Below are positions 8,134-17,283 of a stretch of 55,978 nucleotides of DNA, in pieces. Numbering within the stretch: position 1 is the first letter of the stretch; each line of letters opens with the position of its first letter. Location of the stretch: assembly GCA_021791055.1 (NCBI GenBank), contig JAJYXI010000012.1, forward strand, positions 14,865-70,842, read 5' to 3'. The notes beneath the pieces were generated by a model. It was not told where the DNA came from. It searched no databases and worked only from the letters and a program-made list of their open reading frames with translations. Both the position numbers and the translations under genes were made by a program. The DNA is from Nitrospirota bacterium (GTDB lineage Bacteria; Nitrospirota; Thermodesulfovibrionia; Thermodesulfovibrionales; Dissulfurispiraceae).

Positions 8134-11079
8134 TTATACCATTTCCACAAGTCTCGGCTCATGCGTAAAAAAGATATAGCTCTTTGCCTTCACCGAAAAA
8201 AGCCTTTCCACAGCCTTTTTATAAATATCCATCTGGAAGAAGTATTTCTTCGTAAGTTCTTTTACTTCGCCCTCAGCGATCGGATATGTCTTATAGTCAT
8301 AAATAAAGGCTGTATCACCCCTTATAATCAACCTGTCAATCCTTCCTTTATAAATCTTGCTTCCTATATCCAAAATAAATGGAAGCTCTGAGTAGGAGTT
8401 TTCATGAGGCATAATAATATCCTTCAAATAAACAGTCTCCTCAAGCCGTTTGAGATCAGATAGGATAATATCCTTCATCCTATCCGCACCGCTATCTGAC
8501 AGCATCTCGTTTTTGAGCATATCCACTGCTTTATCTTCAAGATTATCCAATGTGATATATCCTTCCGAAATCCCTTCAAATATCCTGTGAAACGCTCTTC
8601 CGAGAACAACCCAGTCATCGCCGTGCTTTCTTCTTATGTCATCTATCTCTTCGGTAACATCAAGCCATACAACTGCCGGTCTATAATCCAGAGGCCTGAT
8701 GAATATAGGCTCGTCAAATAATTCAGAGTTTAGAGTTATGAGTTTAGAGTTATGTGACTCTTGACTCTTAACTCTTAACTCCAGACTCTTCACTCCTAAC
8801 TCATCTGCTCTTACTTTATTAATCTTAAAGGGAAGCCCTGCTCCAGAATCCACATCTGTCAAATTAAAGCAGTCTGCTATGTATGCAAGCTTTCCTGAAG
8901 GCGATTTCGTTTCAGAACTTGGCCACACCCCTGACATGCAGAGATAATCCATTGCCCTTGTCACTGCCACATAAAACAGCCTCTTTTCTTCGTCCTGAAG
9001 TCTTTCCTTATGTCTCTGGAAGATGGGTGCTTTTTTTCTGATATTCGAATCATCTTCATACGCTATAACAATACCGTTTTCGTCTTCATCCATCACTACA
9101 TTGTTCGAGCCTTTTGCCCTGCTGTCCTCATCGAGGCACGGAAGAAATACCATTGGAAACTGAAGCCCCTTTGAAGCATGTATTGTCATTATCTTCACAG
9201 CATCCATGCCTTCTGTGTTGACATTTGCCTTCGCCTCTTCTGATTTCCCGGATGCCTTTATCAGTTTTTCCCTTATCTCCAAACCTGTAAGCCCTTTCTG
9301 TTCAAGCTCCTCCACGATCTTTATAAACTTCTTCACATTCACATACCTTTGCTTTTCATGTAAATACTGCCATGCCCCTGTCTCGGCAAGAATATCCTCA
9401 AGCAAAATTGCGTATGGAGTCTCTTTCACCCTTTCAAGCCACCTATTGATAGAAGCGATGGCACGAATGACATCCTGCGAGTCTTGAATAACCTGAGTTG
9501 AATTAAGCAGCGAATATAAATAACCTATAGGCATATCATCAACAATCGCATCATCCACAACCTTCAGTATTGTGTCGTATCCTATGGAGAATACAGGTGA
9601 GCGGAGGATATTAAAGAGGCTGTAATCATCCATCGGGTCTATGAGAAAGAAGAGTATATCTCTCAAAATGCCGACTTCGGGGGAGTTGTAAAAACCTATG
9701 CCTTTAACGACAACAAATGGGATATTTTCCTTCCTCAATGCATCTTCAAATATGGAAAGGTGCGTCCTGCTTCTTAAGAGAATTGCCATGTCTCCATAGC
9801 TGCATTTCCTTTTTCCACCTGCGTCGTATATTTCATATTTCCCTGCCAGATCCTTTATTTTCCTTGCAATAACAGATGCCTCTGCCTTTCTGTTTTCCTT
9901 TGTGTTTCCAATGCTGTCAAAGGTGATGAGCTCAACATTGCCTTCTCCTTCCCTTGTTGCCTCAAAGGGTGTGTATTCGATCTTGTAGTCGTCATAAAGG
10001 CCCTTAGGCATCAGCCTCTCAAAGAGGGCATTAACAAAATTGACAATGGCAGGAAGGCTTCGATAATTCTCCTTTATCTCTATAAAATGGTATTCATCGC
10101 CAAGCCATTCAGTGAGTTTTTTCCTTGCATTTTTGAATATGCTGACATTGGCACCCCTGAATGAATAAATGGACTGCTTGTCATCTCCCACCAAAAATAT
10201 AGTCGGATTCACTCCCTTTTCCTTCTTTGCACCCAGCCCGGAGCGCCACTCCTCTGTGAGCTTGTCTATAATCTTCCACTGGAGCGTGCTTGTGTCCTGA
10301 AATTCGTCAACAAGTATATGGTCTGTATGCTCATCAAATGAATAAAGGACATTCTGCCATTCAGGATTCATCGAAATGGCCTCGTATGCCATAAGCTCAA
10401 GGTCATTGTAGTCGAGGCAGTGTTTCTCCATCTTTTTCCTTTTGTATCTTTGCAGACATTTCGAATATATGGACAGAATCCTTTCAAAGTGTTCCTGATC
10501 CTGACTGCTGACCCCGTTAGAAAGTCCCTTTCTAACGGGGCTGACTGTTGACTGCTGACTGTTGACTGTCAATTCTATGGTCGGTCTCTTACCGTGGAGC
10601 TCGCCAAGTATGTTATAGAGCTTATTCCAGCCCTTAATGCCGCTGTCCTTGATTACTTCGTAAAACAAGCCTCCTCCTGATTCGCCATCTTCAACAAGAG
10701 ACTCATAAACCGCCTCGTTCCAGAGAATATCCGCATTAAAACTGTCCATCACCTCAAGGGACGGGTCTATATCGAGGTCAAGGGAAAATCTTTTCAAAAG
10801 CTTCAAACAGAAGGAATGTATCGTAGATATGCGCATCCTCGGCATTTTTTCCCTGACCCGCTCGAACATTTCAGGGTCTTCTTTTTTCAGGATATGCAAA
10901 ATCCTCTCTTTCATTTCGGCAGCAGCCTTGTCAGTGAAGGTTATGGCGAGTATCCGCTCCACATCCGAACCGCTCTTGAGCAGTTCTATATACCTCCTCG
11001 CAAGCTTCTCGGTCTTTCCAGAACCTGCCGGAGAAGAAATCATCACGCTTTTGCTTATATCGAGGTAATTTTCAGTCAT
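8134..11079 (-). CDS. addA: AddA-like UvrD/RecB superfamily helicase-nuclease
   Basis: 981 residues. Helicase motifs in order: Walker A SSPAGSGKTEKL (about 15-26), ILAITFTDKAAAEMKER, STIHSFCLKLLKRF, ILVDEFQDTS, VGDDKQSIYSFRGA, MTIHASKGLQFPMVFLP and LFYVAVTRAMDYL. The C-terminal nuclease shows GRAFHRIFEG, GRIDRLIIRGD and FIYDYKTY. With AddB it would resect double-strand breaks for RecA. It overlaps the end of hsdR by 8 bp, whereas its partner AddB lies 11 kb upstream beyond the restriction island. Two in-frame repeat insertions are visible (8723-8795 and 10501-10570). It is somewhat short for AddA but domain-complete. Confidence 0.85.
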   Translation of the reverse strand: MTENYLDISKSVMISSPAGSGKTEKLARRYIELLKSGSDVERILAITFTDKAAAEMKERILHILKKEDPEMFERVREKMPRMRISTIHSFCLKLLKRFSLDLDIDPSLEVMDSFNADILWNEAVYESLVEDGESGGGLFYEVIKDSGIKGWNKLYNILGELHGKRPTIELTVNSQQSTVSPVRKGLSNGVSSQDQEHFERILSIYSKCLQRYKRKKMEKHCLDYNDLELMAYEAISMNPEWQNVLYSFDEHTDHILVDEFQDTSTLQWKIIDKLTEEWRSGLGAKKEKGVNPTIFLVGDDKQSIYSFRGANVSIFKNARKKLTEWLGDEYHFIEIKENYRSLPAIVNFVNALFERLMPKGLYDDYKIEYTPFEATREGEGNVELITFDSIGNTKENRKAEASVIARKIKDLAGKYEIYDAGGKRKCSYGDMAILLRSRTHLSIFEDALRKENIPFVVVKGIGFYNSPEVGILRDILFFLIDPMDDYSLFNILRSPVFSIGYDTILKVVDDAIVDDMPIGYLYSLLNSTQVIQDSQDVIRAIASINRWLERVKETPYAILLEDILAETGAWQYLHEKQRYVNVKKFIKIVEELEQKGLTGLEIREKLIKASGKSEEAKANVNTEGMDAVKIMTIHASKGLQFPMVFLPCLDEDSRAKGSNNVVMDEDENGIVIAYEDDSNIRKKAPIFQRHKERLQDEEKRLFYVAVTRAMDYLCMSGVWPSSETKSPSGKLAYIADCFNLTDVDSGAGLPFKINKVRADELGVKSLELRVKSQESHNSKLITLNSELFDEPIFIRPLDYRPAVVWLDVTEEIDDIRRKHGDDWVVLGRAFHRIFEGISEGYITLDNLEDKAVDMLKNEMLSDSGADRMKDIILSDLKRLEETVYLKDIIMPHENSYSELPFILDIGSKIYKGRIDRLIIRGDTAFIYDYKTYPIAEGEVKELTKKYFFQMDIYKKAVERLFSVKAKSYIFFTHEPRLVEMV
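8723..8795. repeat. AGAGTTTAGAGTT / ACTCTTAACTC repeat inside addA
   Basis: Imperfect inverted array: AGAGTTTAGAGTTATGAG units on one side and ACTCTTGACTCTTAACTC units on the other. In the addA frame it encodes a run of KSLELRVKSQES and SKLITLNSEL-like residues between the helicase and nuclease domains. Confidence 0.65.
10501..10570. repeat. CTGACTGTTGACTG repeat with a nested 13-bp palindrome inside addA
   Basis: CTGACTGCTGAC and CTGACTGTTGACTG units flank a perfect stem CCCCGTTAGAAAG-TCC-CTTTCTAACGGGG at 10512-10540. The combined insert is open in the addA frame (encodes TVNSQQSTVSPVRKG and onward), indicating one repeat inserted within another. Confidence 0.7.
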
Positions 11080-14000
11080 CTTTTGCCGTTTGCGTAAAAT
11101 AATCCGCCAATAATTCCGCTTGTTTCAAGACCGTATCAATGGCTTTCTGCTGCATGTCAGGAGGATAGCCGTATTTGTTCAATGTTCTTTTCACCAGCAC
11201 CATCAGCTTTGCCCTTGCGCTCTCCCGGATTGTCCAATCTATAGTTGCATTAGCTTTTACCTTCTCCGCCACTTCAATCGCAATAATTCTCAGTTTTTCA
11301 TCGCCGAGAACTTCTACCGCCGATTTGTTTTCAGCAAGGGCATCATAGAAGGCAATTTCTTCTTTTGATAAACCTAAATGCTTTTCTCTTTCGTCATGCT
11401 CTCTTATTTTTTTGGCGACTTCATCAACAAGGAACTGTATGATTTCCGCTGTTGTAAGCAATCCGTTATTGTATTTCTTGATGGCCGTTTCAAACATCTC
11501 AAGCAATGCCCTGCCTTTTACAAGGTTTGTTTTTGAGCGGATTTTGATTTCATCATTCAATATCTTTTTCAACAATTCAAGGGCAAGGTTCTGATGTTTC
11601 ATTCCCTTTATTTCAAGCAAAAATTCCTCTGACAGAATAGATATTTCAGGCTTCTTAATCCCTGCCGCATCAAAAATATCAATCACCTGCTCGGAACTCA
11701 ATGCCTCATCAACTATCTGCTTTATGGCTGTTTCGATATCCATATCAGACCTGCCTGCGCCGCCGCCGACAAACTTTACAAGCCTTGCCTTTACTGCCTG
11801 AAAGAATGCAACTTCGTCTTTTATCGCCAATGCCTGTTCATGTGGAATAGACAATGCAAAGGCCTTGCTCAGCAATGTGACTTCATTAATAAAACGGTCC
11901 TTGCCGTCTTCCAACCCTAAGATATGTTCCTCTGCCTGCAAGATAATGGACAGCTTATCTTTAGGGGATACCGAGAAGAAACGCCGATAATTAAAACCTG
12001 TTCCGGGATAATCGGCATAATAAGCAGAGGGTTCTGCAATCATAATTGCTTCTTTTGTTTTGCTTTCTTCAAAGAAAAGCTGGCGCACTATTTCCAACTT
12101 CTCCAGCATCGCCGCAACCGCCTTTTCCTGCCCCTCTGCCGGATCTCCTTTTCCGCCTGAATCCGAATAGAAAGACAAAGCCTTTTTAAGGTCTGATGCA
12201 ATGCCAAGATAATCTACTACCAATCCGCCCGGCTTATCTTTGAATATCCTGTTGACTCTTGCTATGGCCTGCATCAGGGTATGGCCTCTCATGGGCTTAT
12301 CAATATACATTGTATGCAAGCACGGCGCGTCAAAGCCCGTAAGCCACATATCCCTGACAATAACTAATTTCATAGGGTCTGCCGGGTCTTTCATTCTATC
12401 GGACAAAGTCTTGCGCTCCGCCTTTGTCGTGTGCATCTTCTGCATAACAGGGCCGTCGGCGCTGGATGCGGTCATTACAACTTTGATTGCTCCTTTGCTC
12501 AGGTCGTCGCTGTGCCACTCAGGTCTGAGCCTGATAATTTCATTGTATAGGTCAACTGCAATCCTTCTGCTCATTGCCACAATCATGCCCTTGCCGTCAA
12601 ATACAGCCTGCCTCTGCTCAAAGTGCGTTACAATATCTTTGGCCAAGTTTTTTACCCTTTCCTGATTTCCTACAATCGCTTCAAGTTTTGTCCATTTGGC
12701 TTTGGCTCTTTGCTTGTCTGTTATCTCCTCGTCTTCTTCAAGCTCTTTGTCAAACTCCTCAATCAAACGTCTGCCTTCTTCATCAAGATTGACCTTTGCC
12801 AGACGGCTCTCGTAGTAAATCTTGACTGTCGCTCCATCCGCCACTGATTGTGAAATATCGTATATGTCAACATACTGCCCGAATACTGCCGGTGTGTTAA
12901 TGTCCTCTTTTTCAATTGGCGTGCCTGTAAAACCGATATATGTGGCATTCGGCAAAGCATCTCTCATATATTTGGCAAAGCCGTATGCTATGCGTTTACC
13001 GACAACCTCTTTTGTCTCTTTGTCTTTCTCATCAATCAGTTTTGCCTCAAAGCCGTATTGAGTCCGGTGTGCTTCGTCAGCTATTACAACTATATTAGTT
13101 CTGTCTGAAAGCCTGTCGTATTCCGCCCTGCCTGCCTCAGGCAAAAATTTCTGGATGGTTGTAAACACGATGCCGCCGGATGCAACCTTTAAAAGTTCTT
13201 TTAAATGTTCACGGTCTTTTGCCTGCACAGGCTCTTGCCTGAGCAACTGCTTTGATGCAGCAAAAGTTTCAAACAACTGGTCGTCCAAATCATTGCGGTC
13301 TGTAATAACTACAACAGTGGGATTGTTAAGGCTCAATACCAGTTTGCCTGTATAGAAGACCATTGAAATGGATTTGCCGCTGCCCTGCGTATGCCATACA
13401 ACGCCGCCCTTGCGGTTTCCTTCATCGGAGGCGGCTTTGAGTGTGTTTTCTACGGCCTTGTTGACAGCATAGTATTGATGATATGCCGTAAGCTTCTTTT
13501 CGGTTTCAATCTTTATAATTCCACCCTCACCCTCTCTCCCTCTCCCACTGGGAGAGGGCTGGGGTGAGGGTTTCGAAGAAATAGATTTTTCAAATACAAT
13601 AAAATTGCGGACAATATCCAACAATGTAGCCGGATTCAGCATACCGTTTATAAGGGTTTCCAACTGGGGCGAAAAACGGGATGCATCGGTCTTTCCATCG
13701 GCGGATTTCCATGACATATAACGGCTGAAGCCTGCTGAGACGCTTCCAGCCCTGCATTCCATGCCGTCTGAAATCACGCAGACAACATTATATGTGAAAA
13801 GGCTCGGAATAGTGGCTTTATAGGTCTGTATCTGGTCATAGGCTTTTCCGATAGTGGCGTTCTCATCCGCCGCATTTTTCAATTCAATAATCACTAACGG
13901 AATGCCATTGACAAAAAGCAAAATATCAGGGCGCTTGTTCTGATTATTCTCAATAATTTTGTATTGATTGACCGACAGAAATTCGTTATTCAGAGGATTG

Positions 14001-14353
14001 TCAAAATCAATTAGACTTACTTCATAACTTCTTTCGTAGCCTTCCTGCTGATAAGGGATTTTTACCTTCTCAACTAAAAACTGGTGAAAGGTCTCATTGT
14101 TATGGAGGAGGTCAGGCGAATAAATACGCAAGACCTTTTGCACTGCCTGTTCCTGCGCATCTATCGGAATATCGGGGTTTAACCGTGCAACAGCCTTGCG
14201 TAAGCGATGCGTTAGAATGATTTGCTCAAAACTTGCCCTCTCTACATATTCTGCGCCCGGTGCAATAGCAAGGCCATGAATATAATCCCAGCCTAATGTC
14301 TGAAGCGTTTCAATCGCAAAGGTTTCTATGCTGTTTTCGGTAAGTTTGCTCAT
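11072..14353 (-). CDS. hsdR: Type I restriction enzyme R subunit
   Basis: 1093 residues. The N-terminal nuclease has RPDILLFVNGIPLVIIELK (D...ExK), followed by the motor domains: Walker A HTQGSGKSISMVFY, VVITDRNDLDDQLF, DEAH box VVIADEAHRTQYG, FTGTP, and VRDMWLTGFDAPCLHTMYIDKP. It translocates and cuts unmodified DNA as part of the HsdR2M2S complex. A PSPSGRGREGEGG insertion (13521-13570) lies between nuclease and motor regions. It follows fic after a 204-bp gap that contains a divergent small gene, and overlaps addA by 8 bp at its end. Confidence 0.95.
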   Translation of the reverse strand: MSKLTENSIETFAIETLQTLGWDYIHGLAIAPGAEYVERASFEQIILTHRLRKAVARLNPDIPIDAQEQAVQKVLRIYSPDLLHNNETFHQFLVEKVKIPYQQEGYERSYEVSLIDFDNPLNNEFLSVNQYKIIENNQNKRPDILLFVNGIPLVIIELKNAADENATIGKAYDQIQTYKATIPSLFTYNVVCVISDGMECRAGSVSAGFSRYMSWKSADGKTDASRFSPQLETLINGMLNPATLLDIVRNFIVFEKSISSKPSPQPSPSGRGREGEGGIIKIETEKKLTAYHQYYAVNKAVENTLKAASDEGNRKGGVVWHTQGSGKSISMVFYTGKLVLSLNNPTVVVITDRNDLDDQLFETFAASKQLLRQEPVQAKDREHLKELLKVASGGIVFTTIQKFLPEAGRAEYDRLSDRTNIVVIADEAHRTQYGFEAKLIDEKDKETKEVVGKRIAYGFAKYMRDALPNATYIGFTGTPIEKEDINTPAVFGQYVDIYDISQSVADGATVKIYYESRLAKVNLDEEGRRLIEEFDKELEEDEEITDKQRAKAKWTKLEAIVGNQERVKNLAKDIVTHFEQRQAVFDGKGMIVAMSRRIAVDLYNEIIRLRPEWHSDDLSKGAIKVVMTASSADGPVMQKMHTTKAERKTLSDRMKDPADPMKLVIVRDMWLTGFDAPCLHTMYIDKPMRGHTLMQAIARVNRIFKDKPGGLVVDYLGIASDLKKALSFYSDSGGKGDPAEGQEKAVAAMLEKLEIVRQLFFEESKTKEAIMIAEPSAYYADYPGTGFNYRRFFSVSPKDKLSIILQAEEHILGLEDGKDRFINEVTLLSKAFALSIPHEQALAIKDEVAFFQAVKARLVKFVGGGAGRSDMDIETAIKQIVDEALSSEQVIDIFDAAGIKKPEISILSEEFLLEIKGMKHQNLALELLKKILNDEIKIRSKTNLVKGRALLEMFETAIKKYNNGLLTTAEIIQFLVDEVAKKIREHDEREKHLGLSKEEIAFYDALAENKSAVEVLGDEKLRIIAIEVAEKVKANATIDWTIRESARAKLMVLVKRTLNKYGYPPDMQQKAIDTVLKQAELLADYFTQTAKDD
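13521..13570. repeat. PSPSGRGRE-type palindromic repeat inside hsdR
   Basis: CCCTCACCCTCTC...GGGAGAGGG...GGGGTGAGGG forms a strong hairpin and is open in the hsdR frame, encoding PSPQPSPSGRGREGEGG. Similar repeats are widespread between and within genes of environmental bacteria (general knowledge). Confidence 0.75.
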
Positions 14354-14362
14354 TTTTTCTGT

Positions 14363-14392
14363 TTGTTCTCACAATATAGTATAAAGTATAAT
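14363..14392 (+). promoter_or_regulatory. Promoter for the small gene at 14398 (probably leaderless)
   Basis: TTGTTC (14363-14368), 18-bp spacer, then a perfect TATAAT (14387-14392). The expected transcription start falls at or next to the ATG at 14398, so the message would be leaderless; no ribosome-binding site precedes the ATG. Confidence 0.5.
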
Positions 14393-14397
14393 AAAGC

Positions 14398-14595
14398 ATG
14401 AAAAAGAAGCCATTAAAAGAGACCAATCCATATTTAAGGGACCCGGGACTCCGCGAGGCATTAATCAATCTCTCCGTTTCATCTTCCACAGCGGTTGAAG
14501 GTGTCCGCACGAAATACCCCAAGCTTTCAAAGTCAGTTGAGAAAAAATTGAAGGCTGTCATAGCCGTTCACGAGTCCTTAGCGTCTTACGAATAA
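14398..14595 (+). CDS. Small protein with Fic-inhibitor motif, putative Fic antitoxin
   Basis: 65 residues, MKKKPLKETNPYLRDPGLRE and onward, with NLSVSSSTAVEGVRTKYP. The segment STAVEG fits the [S/T]xxxE[G/N] motif by which Fic antitoxins block the AMP-transfer site (established for class I antitoxins such as VbhA). It sits convergent with fic and overlaps its 3' end by 38 bp in antisense, and it diverges from hsdR by 44 bp. The promoter spacing suggests leaderless translation. The fic gene itself has no recognisable inhibitory helix. The role is inferred from motif and position. The opposite-strand reading 14310-14561 was judged a shadow. Confidence 0.6.
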   Translation: MKKKPLKETNPYLRDPGLREALINLSVSSSTAVEGVRTKYPKLSKSVEKKLKAVIAVHESLASYE

Positions 14596-15220
14596 CGCTT
14601 TTGAAGATTTGTTCCATCGGCATGTAATCGCGTGTTAAACCTGCCTGTACCGCTGATATGTAGTCCTTCTTCTTTTTGTCAACAATCCCGCTGAAATCAA
14701 GCGGAGGCAACCCTGCCTGCAATGCCATAAAGATCGCCAGCATTCTCGCAACTCTCCCGTTGCCTTCGCGGAATGGATGAATAAGGACAAGTTCTGCATG
14801 GACTTCGGCCAATGCCTGTATAACCCGCTCCATAGATTTGAAATTGCATGGCGTATGTTTCCTGAGAAATTCCTTCTCAAACCCGTTCATCAATAATGGA
14901 ACCTGCTTTGCTGTGGCAAAATGGAAATCGCCCTTGCTTACATTTACCTGTCTGTATTCGCCTGCCCATTCGTAAATATCGCCGAGCCAGATTTTGTGCA
15001 TTGTCCGGATGTCTGCCGCAGTAAAACAATGGTCTTTATCGTATATGCCGATGAGGTTATCAGTGGCGGCCTTGAGAGCTACGGATTCGTCCTCATCAAT
15101 TGTTTTTTTGCTTTTAATAGCGAGCTTGTTTTTGAGGACGCGGCATCGGGAGCCCGGTTCAAATTGGGCTTCGGGTAGGGAGGAGGTGTCGTAGCGGCTA
15201 TGTTTATTTTCAGCTACCAT
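14558..15220 (-). CDS. Fic/Doc-family protein (AMP transferase-type)
   Basis: 220 residues. The catalytic motif is canonical, HPFREGNGRVARM at about residue 140 (HxFx[D/E]GNGRxxR), and the flap region contains YRQVNVSKGDFHFA. The N-terminus has QFEPGSRCRVLKNKLAIKS, as in a common bacterial Fic group. Such enzymes transfer AMP (or other phosphate groups) to target proteins and can arrest growth. It overlaps the end of the reverse transcriptase gene by 7 bp, so it is very likely co-translated with it in the restriction operon. Its proposed antitoxin is the opposing small gene at 14398. Confidence 0.92.
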   Translation of the reverse strand: MVAENKHSRYDTSSLPEAQFEPGSRCRVLKNKLAIKSKKTIDEDESVALKAATDNLIGIYDKDHCFTAADIRTMHKIWLGDIYEWAGEYRQVNVSKGDFHFATAKQVPLLMNGFEKEFLRKHTPCNFKSMERVIQALAEVHAELVLIHPFREGNGRVARMLAIFMALQAGLPPLDFSGIVDKKKKDYISAVQAGLTRDYMPMEQIFKSVIRKTLRTRERL

Positions 15221-17283
15221 TTATCCTTCAACTCTATAAATGCATCATACAAAAGCTCACAGGCTTTTGGTATATAGTTAAATTTAATAGGCTTTGTCGG
15301 TCTGCCTGTTTTTCTCACCATAGTATGAGACAAATCCGATTCTAATCTTTTGCTATGTATATCAGTTGTAGCTTTAAATATCTTGGGATACTTGGATGCA
15401 AAACCTGACGTTGCCGAATTGAGAACTCCTCCGATATTTCCAAGCTGATAAGAACCTATGGTTCCATCATGTTCAAATAAGGCATTAAGCAATAAATCAT
15501 TAAACGTATCAATAATATTAACCCAAGCTGAGGGATCAGTCTTAAAATAACTTTTTGCTCTTGTTATTCTTTTTTCTGCTTGAGAATAATTTTTATTAAA
15601 AATTGCATGCCAATTCATGTCAAGTATGGGCACTTTCAGCATTGTATTTACAGATGCTTCAATACCGCATGCAGAAGAACGCGCTCTTGCAATAAGTCCA
15701 AACTCTTTTAGCACTAAAGATGCAGCCTCATTAACTTTCGTTTTTGGCGTAGTCATATCTATATCGTCTATAGCAATTAAATATGCTGCAAGAAGGCTGT
15801 CGTCGATACTTTTGCTTTTTATCAATTGATTCAATAAATGCCCATAAGAAGGCTTACCAATAAAATCTTTGTCTATATAAGGGAGTATTGCGGCTATAAT
15901 CCACCAGTTTCTCGAATTGAAAATAATTTTTTTCGTTTCCTCATAATTCAAAACTCTATTCTGTAGAAGCCACGCTCCGCATGCTACCTTTAAGTCACTC
16001 CTACCAATTCGCTCCTCTTCAAAGAATAGCTTTTGGACATGTCGATTAAAAATTGTAAGAAGTCTATCAGGCACTTTACCTAAAATTGCATGTATTAATT
16101 GTGCAGAATAAGAAGGATAAAGCGATTCATCTCTAAGAATCATATAGAGCTGTCGGGCAATTTCTACGGGAAGCTTGTCATATCGACTAAAATATCGAAA
16201 AATTGAGATATATAGGTGAGGATGCGTTCTTACAATTCTCAACATCCTTCGACTGGTTTCTATCGAGGGATTTGCATGAGCGAGCACATATTTGAAGCGC
16301 GTTTCATCTTCGACTTTGAAATAATGCGTCAGAGCTTTTAGTCTGTTGTGTACTAATTTCTGAAAGCCATGCCTTCTGTAGCTTGGCTCTGGGGGATTGC
16401 TAATTGACTTTATCTCATCGTTTATGTCTGTAATAGGTCGTATATCGATCTTACTGCTTTGAGGGAAAAGCCCTATAGATTTGCTTAACAAATCCAGTTC
16501 GACGATCATCTGCCTCAAGTGCCGCTCGTCTTTGGCATATAATCTAATATCATCGACATACCGAAAATACTTAACTTTCCTCTTATCTCCTCTTTTCCTG
16601 TCAAAATGAGACAAAACAACTTCAGACAAAAGACCTGATGCTAAGGGACCTTGAGGTATACCATGACCTTGGTAGATGGGTTTTCCTGAGTCAGCTTTTG
16701 TCCAGTGCCGTAAGCACTTGAGGAGAGTGTTGTTGAAATCGTTGTCCAGTCCTAATTCTTCTAAGAAGTGCTTTAATACATGGTGGTCGATGCTATCGTA
16801 ACAAGCAGTCAAATCAAAGAAAGTACGATAAACAAAACCCCTCGAAAAAGCATCTTTTATAGCATCGCCAAATTTTTTGTATCCCAATTGCCATTTTCTA
16901 TAAAAGTACTTGCTTCTTTTCCCGGCATATAGATGTCCAAAGGTTTCTTTATAATATCTCTGACTAACAGATGGATATAGTTTCTCTGCTATAATGTTTG
17001 CAAAAGCCTGATATACGATTTGATCTTCAATGCATAAAAGCGTAAAAGGCCGAAGGATGCCGGACTTCTTAGGGATATAAATTTTACATGCATCGGTTGG
17101 TTCATAAATATTCCGTCTTAATTTGTCTCTTAAATGATTCAGCAACTTATCATCAGCAACTGCATACGCCTCATAGATCCTTCGAAAGTAATTTTTATAC
17201 ATGGATTCCGTATTAGTTAGAGTCCACCGCCATGCTCTGTGTAAGTTGTCGAGTGCAAAAGCCTCATTTAGGTTGTTAGGCAT
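15214..17283 (-). CDS. Reverse transcriptase with long C-terminal helical region, inside the type I restriction operon
   Basis: 689 residues. The polymerase half has IYIPKKSGILRPFTLLC and IEDQIVYQAFANII, motif A FFDLTACYDSIDHH (Asp), motif B HGIPQGPLASGLLSEVV, motif C KYFRYVDDIRLYA (YVDD, catalytic Asp pair) and GLFPQSSKID. Residues 300-689 are mostly helical with no domain I recognise and no maturase or endonuclease motif, unlike group II intron proteins. Long helical tails of this kind occur in abortive-infection/UG-type defence RTs (general knowledge). It overlaps hsdS by 8 bp and fic by 7 bp, leaving no room for an adjacent retron-type RNA. The subgroup is not determined. Confidence 0.88.
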   Translation of the reverse strand: MPNNLNEAFALDNLHRAWRWTLTNTESMYKNYFRRIYEAYAVADDKLLNHLRDKLRRNIYEPTDACKIYIPKKSGILRPFTLLCIEDQIVYQAFANIIAEKLYPSVSQRYYKETFGHLYAGKRSKYFYRKWQLGYKKFGDAIKDAFSRGFVYRTFFDLTACYDSIDHHVLKHFLEELGLDNDFNNTLLKCLRHWTKADSGKPIYQGHGIPQGPLASGLLSEVVLSHFDRKRGDKRKVKYFRYVDDIRLYAKDERHLRQMIVELDLLSKSIGLFPQSSKIDIRPITDINDEIKSISNPPEPSYRRHGFQKLVHNRLKALTHYFKVEDETRFKYVLAHANPSIETSRRMLRIVRTHPHLYISIFRYFSRYDKLPVEIARQLYMILRDESLYPSYSAQLIHAILGKVPDRLLTIFNRHVQKLFFEEERIGRSDLKVACGAWLLQNRVLNYEETKKIIFNSRNWWIIAAILPYIDKDFIGKPSYGHLLNQLIKSKSIDDSLLAAYLIAIDDIDMTTPKTKVNEAASLVLKEFGLIARARSSACGIEASVNTMLKVPILDMNWHAIFNKNYSQAEKRITRAKSYFKTDPSAWVNIIDTFNDLLLNALFEHDGTIGSYQLGNIGGVLNSATSGFASKYPKIFKATTDIHSKRLESDLSHTMVRKTGRPTKPIKFNYIPKACELLYDAFIELKDKW

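Noticed and set aside
14310-14561. 83-codon minus-strand ORF before hsdR
   Set aside because: Overlaps the better-supported plus-strand small gene with Fic-inhibitor motif and the hsdR start; its C-terminal part is intergenic sequence and no family is recognised.
15214-17283. Retron or group II intron
   Set aside because: The RT gene overlaps both neighbours, leaving no space for a retron RNA, and it has no maturase or intron RNA domain; the YVDD enzyme with helical tail fits defence-type RTs better.
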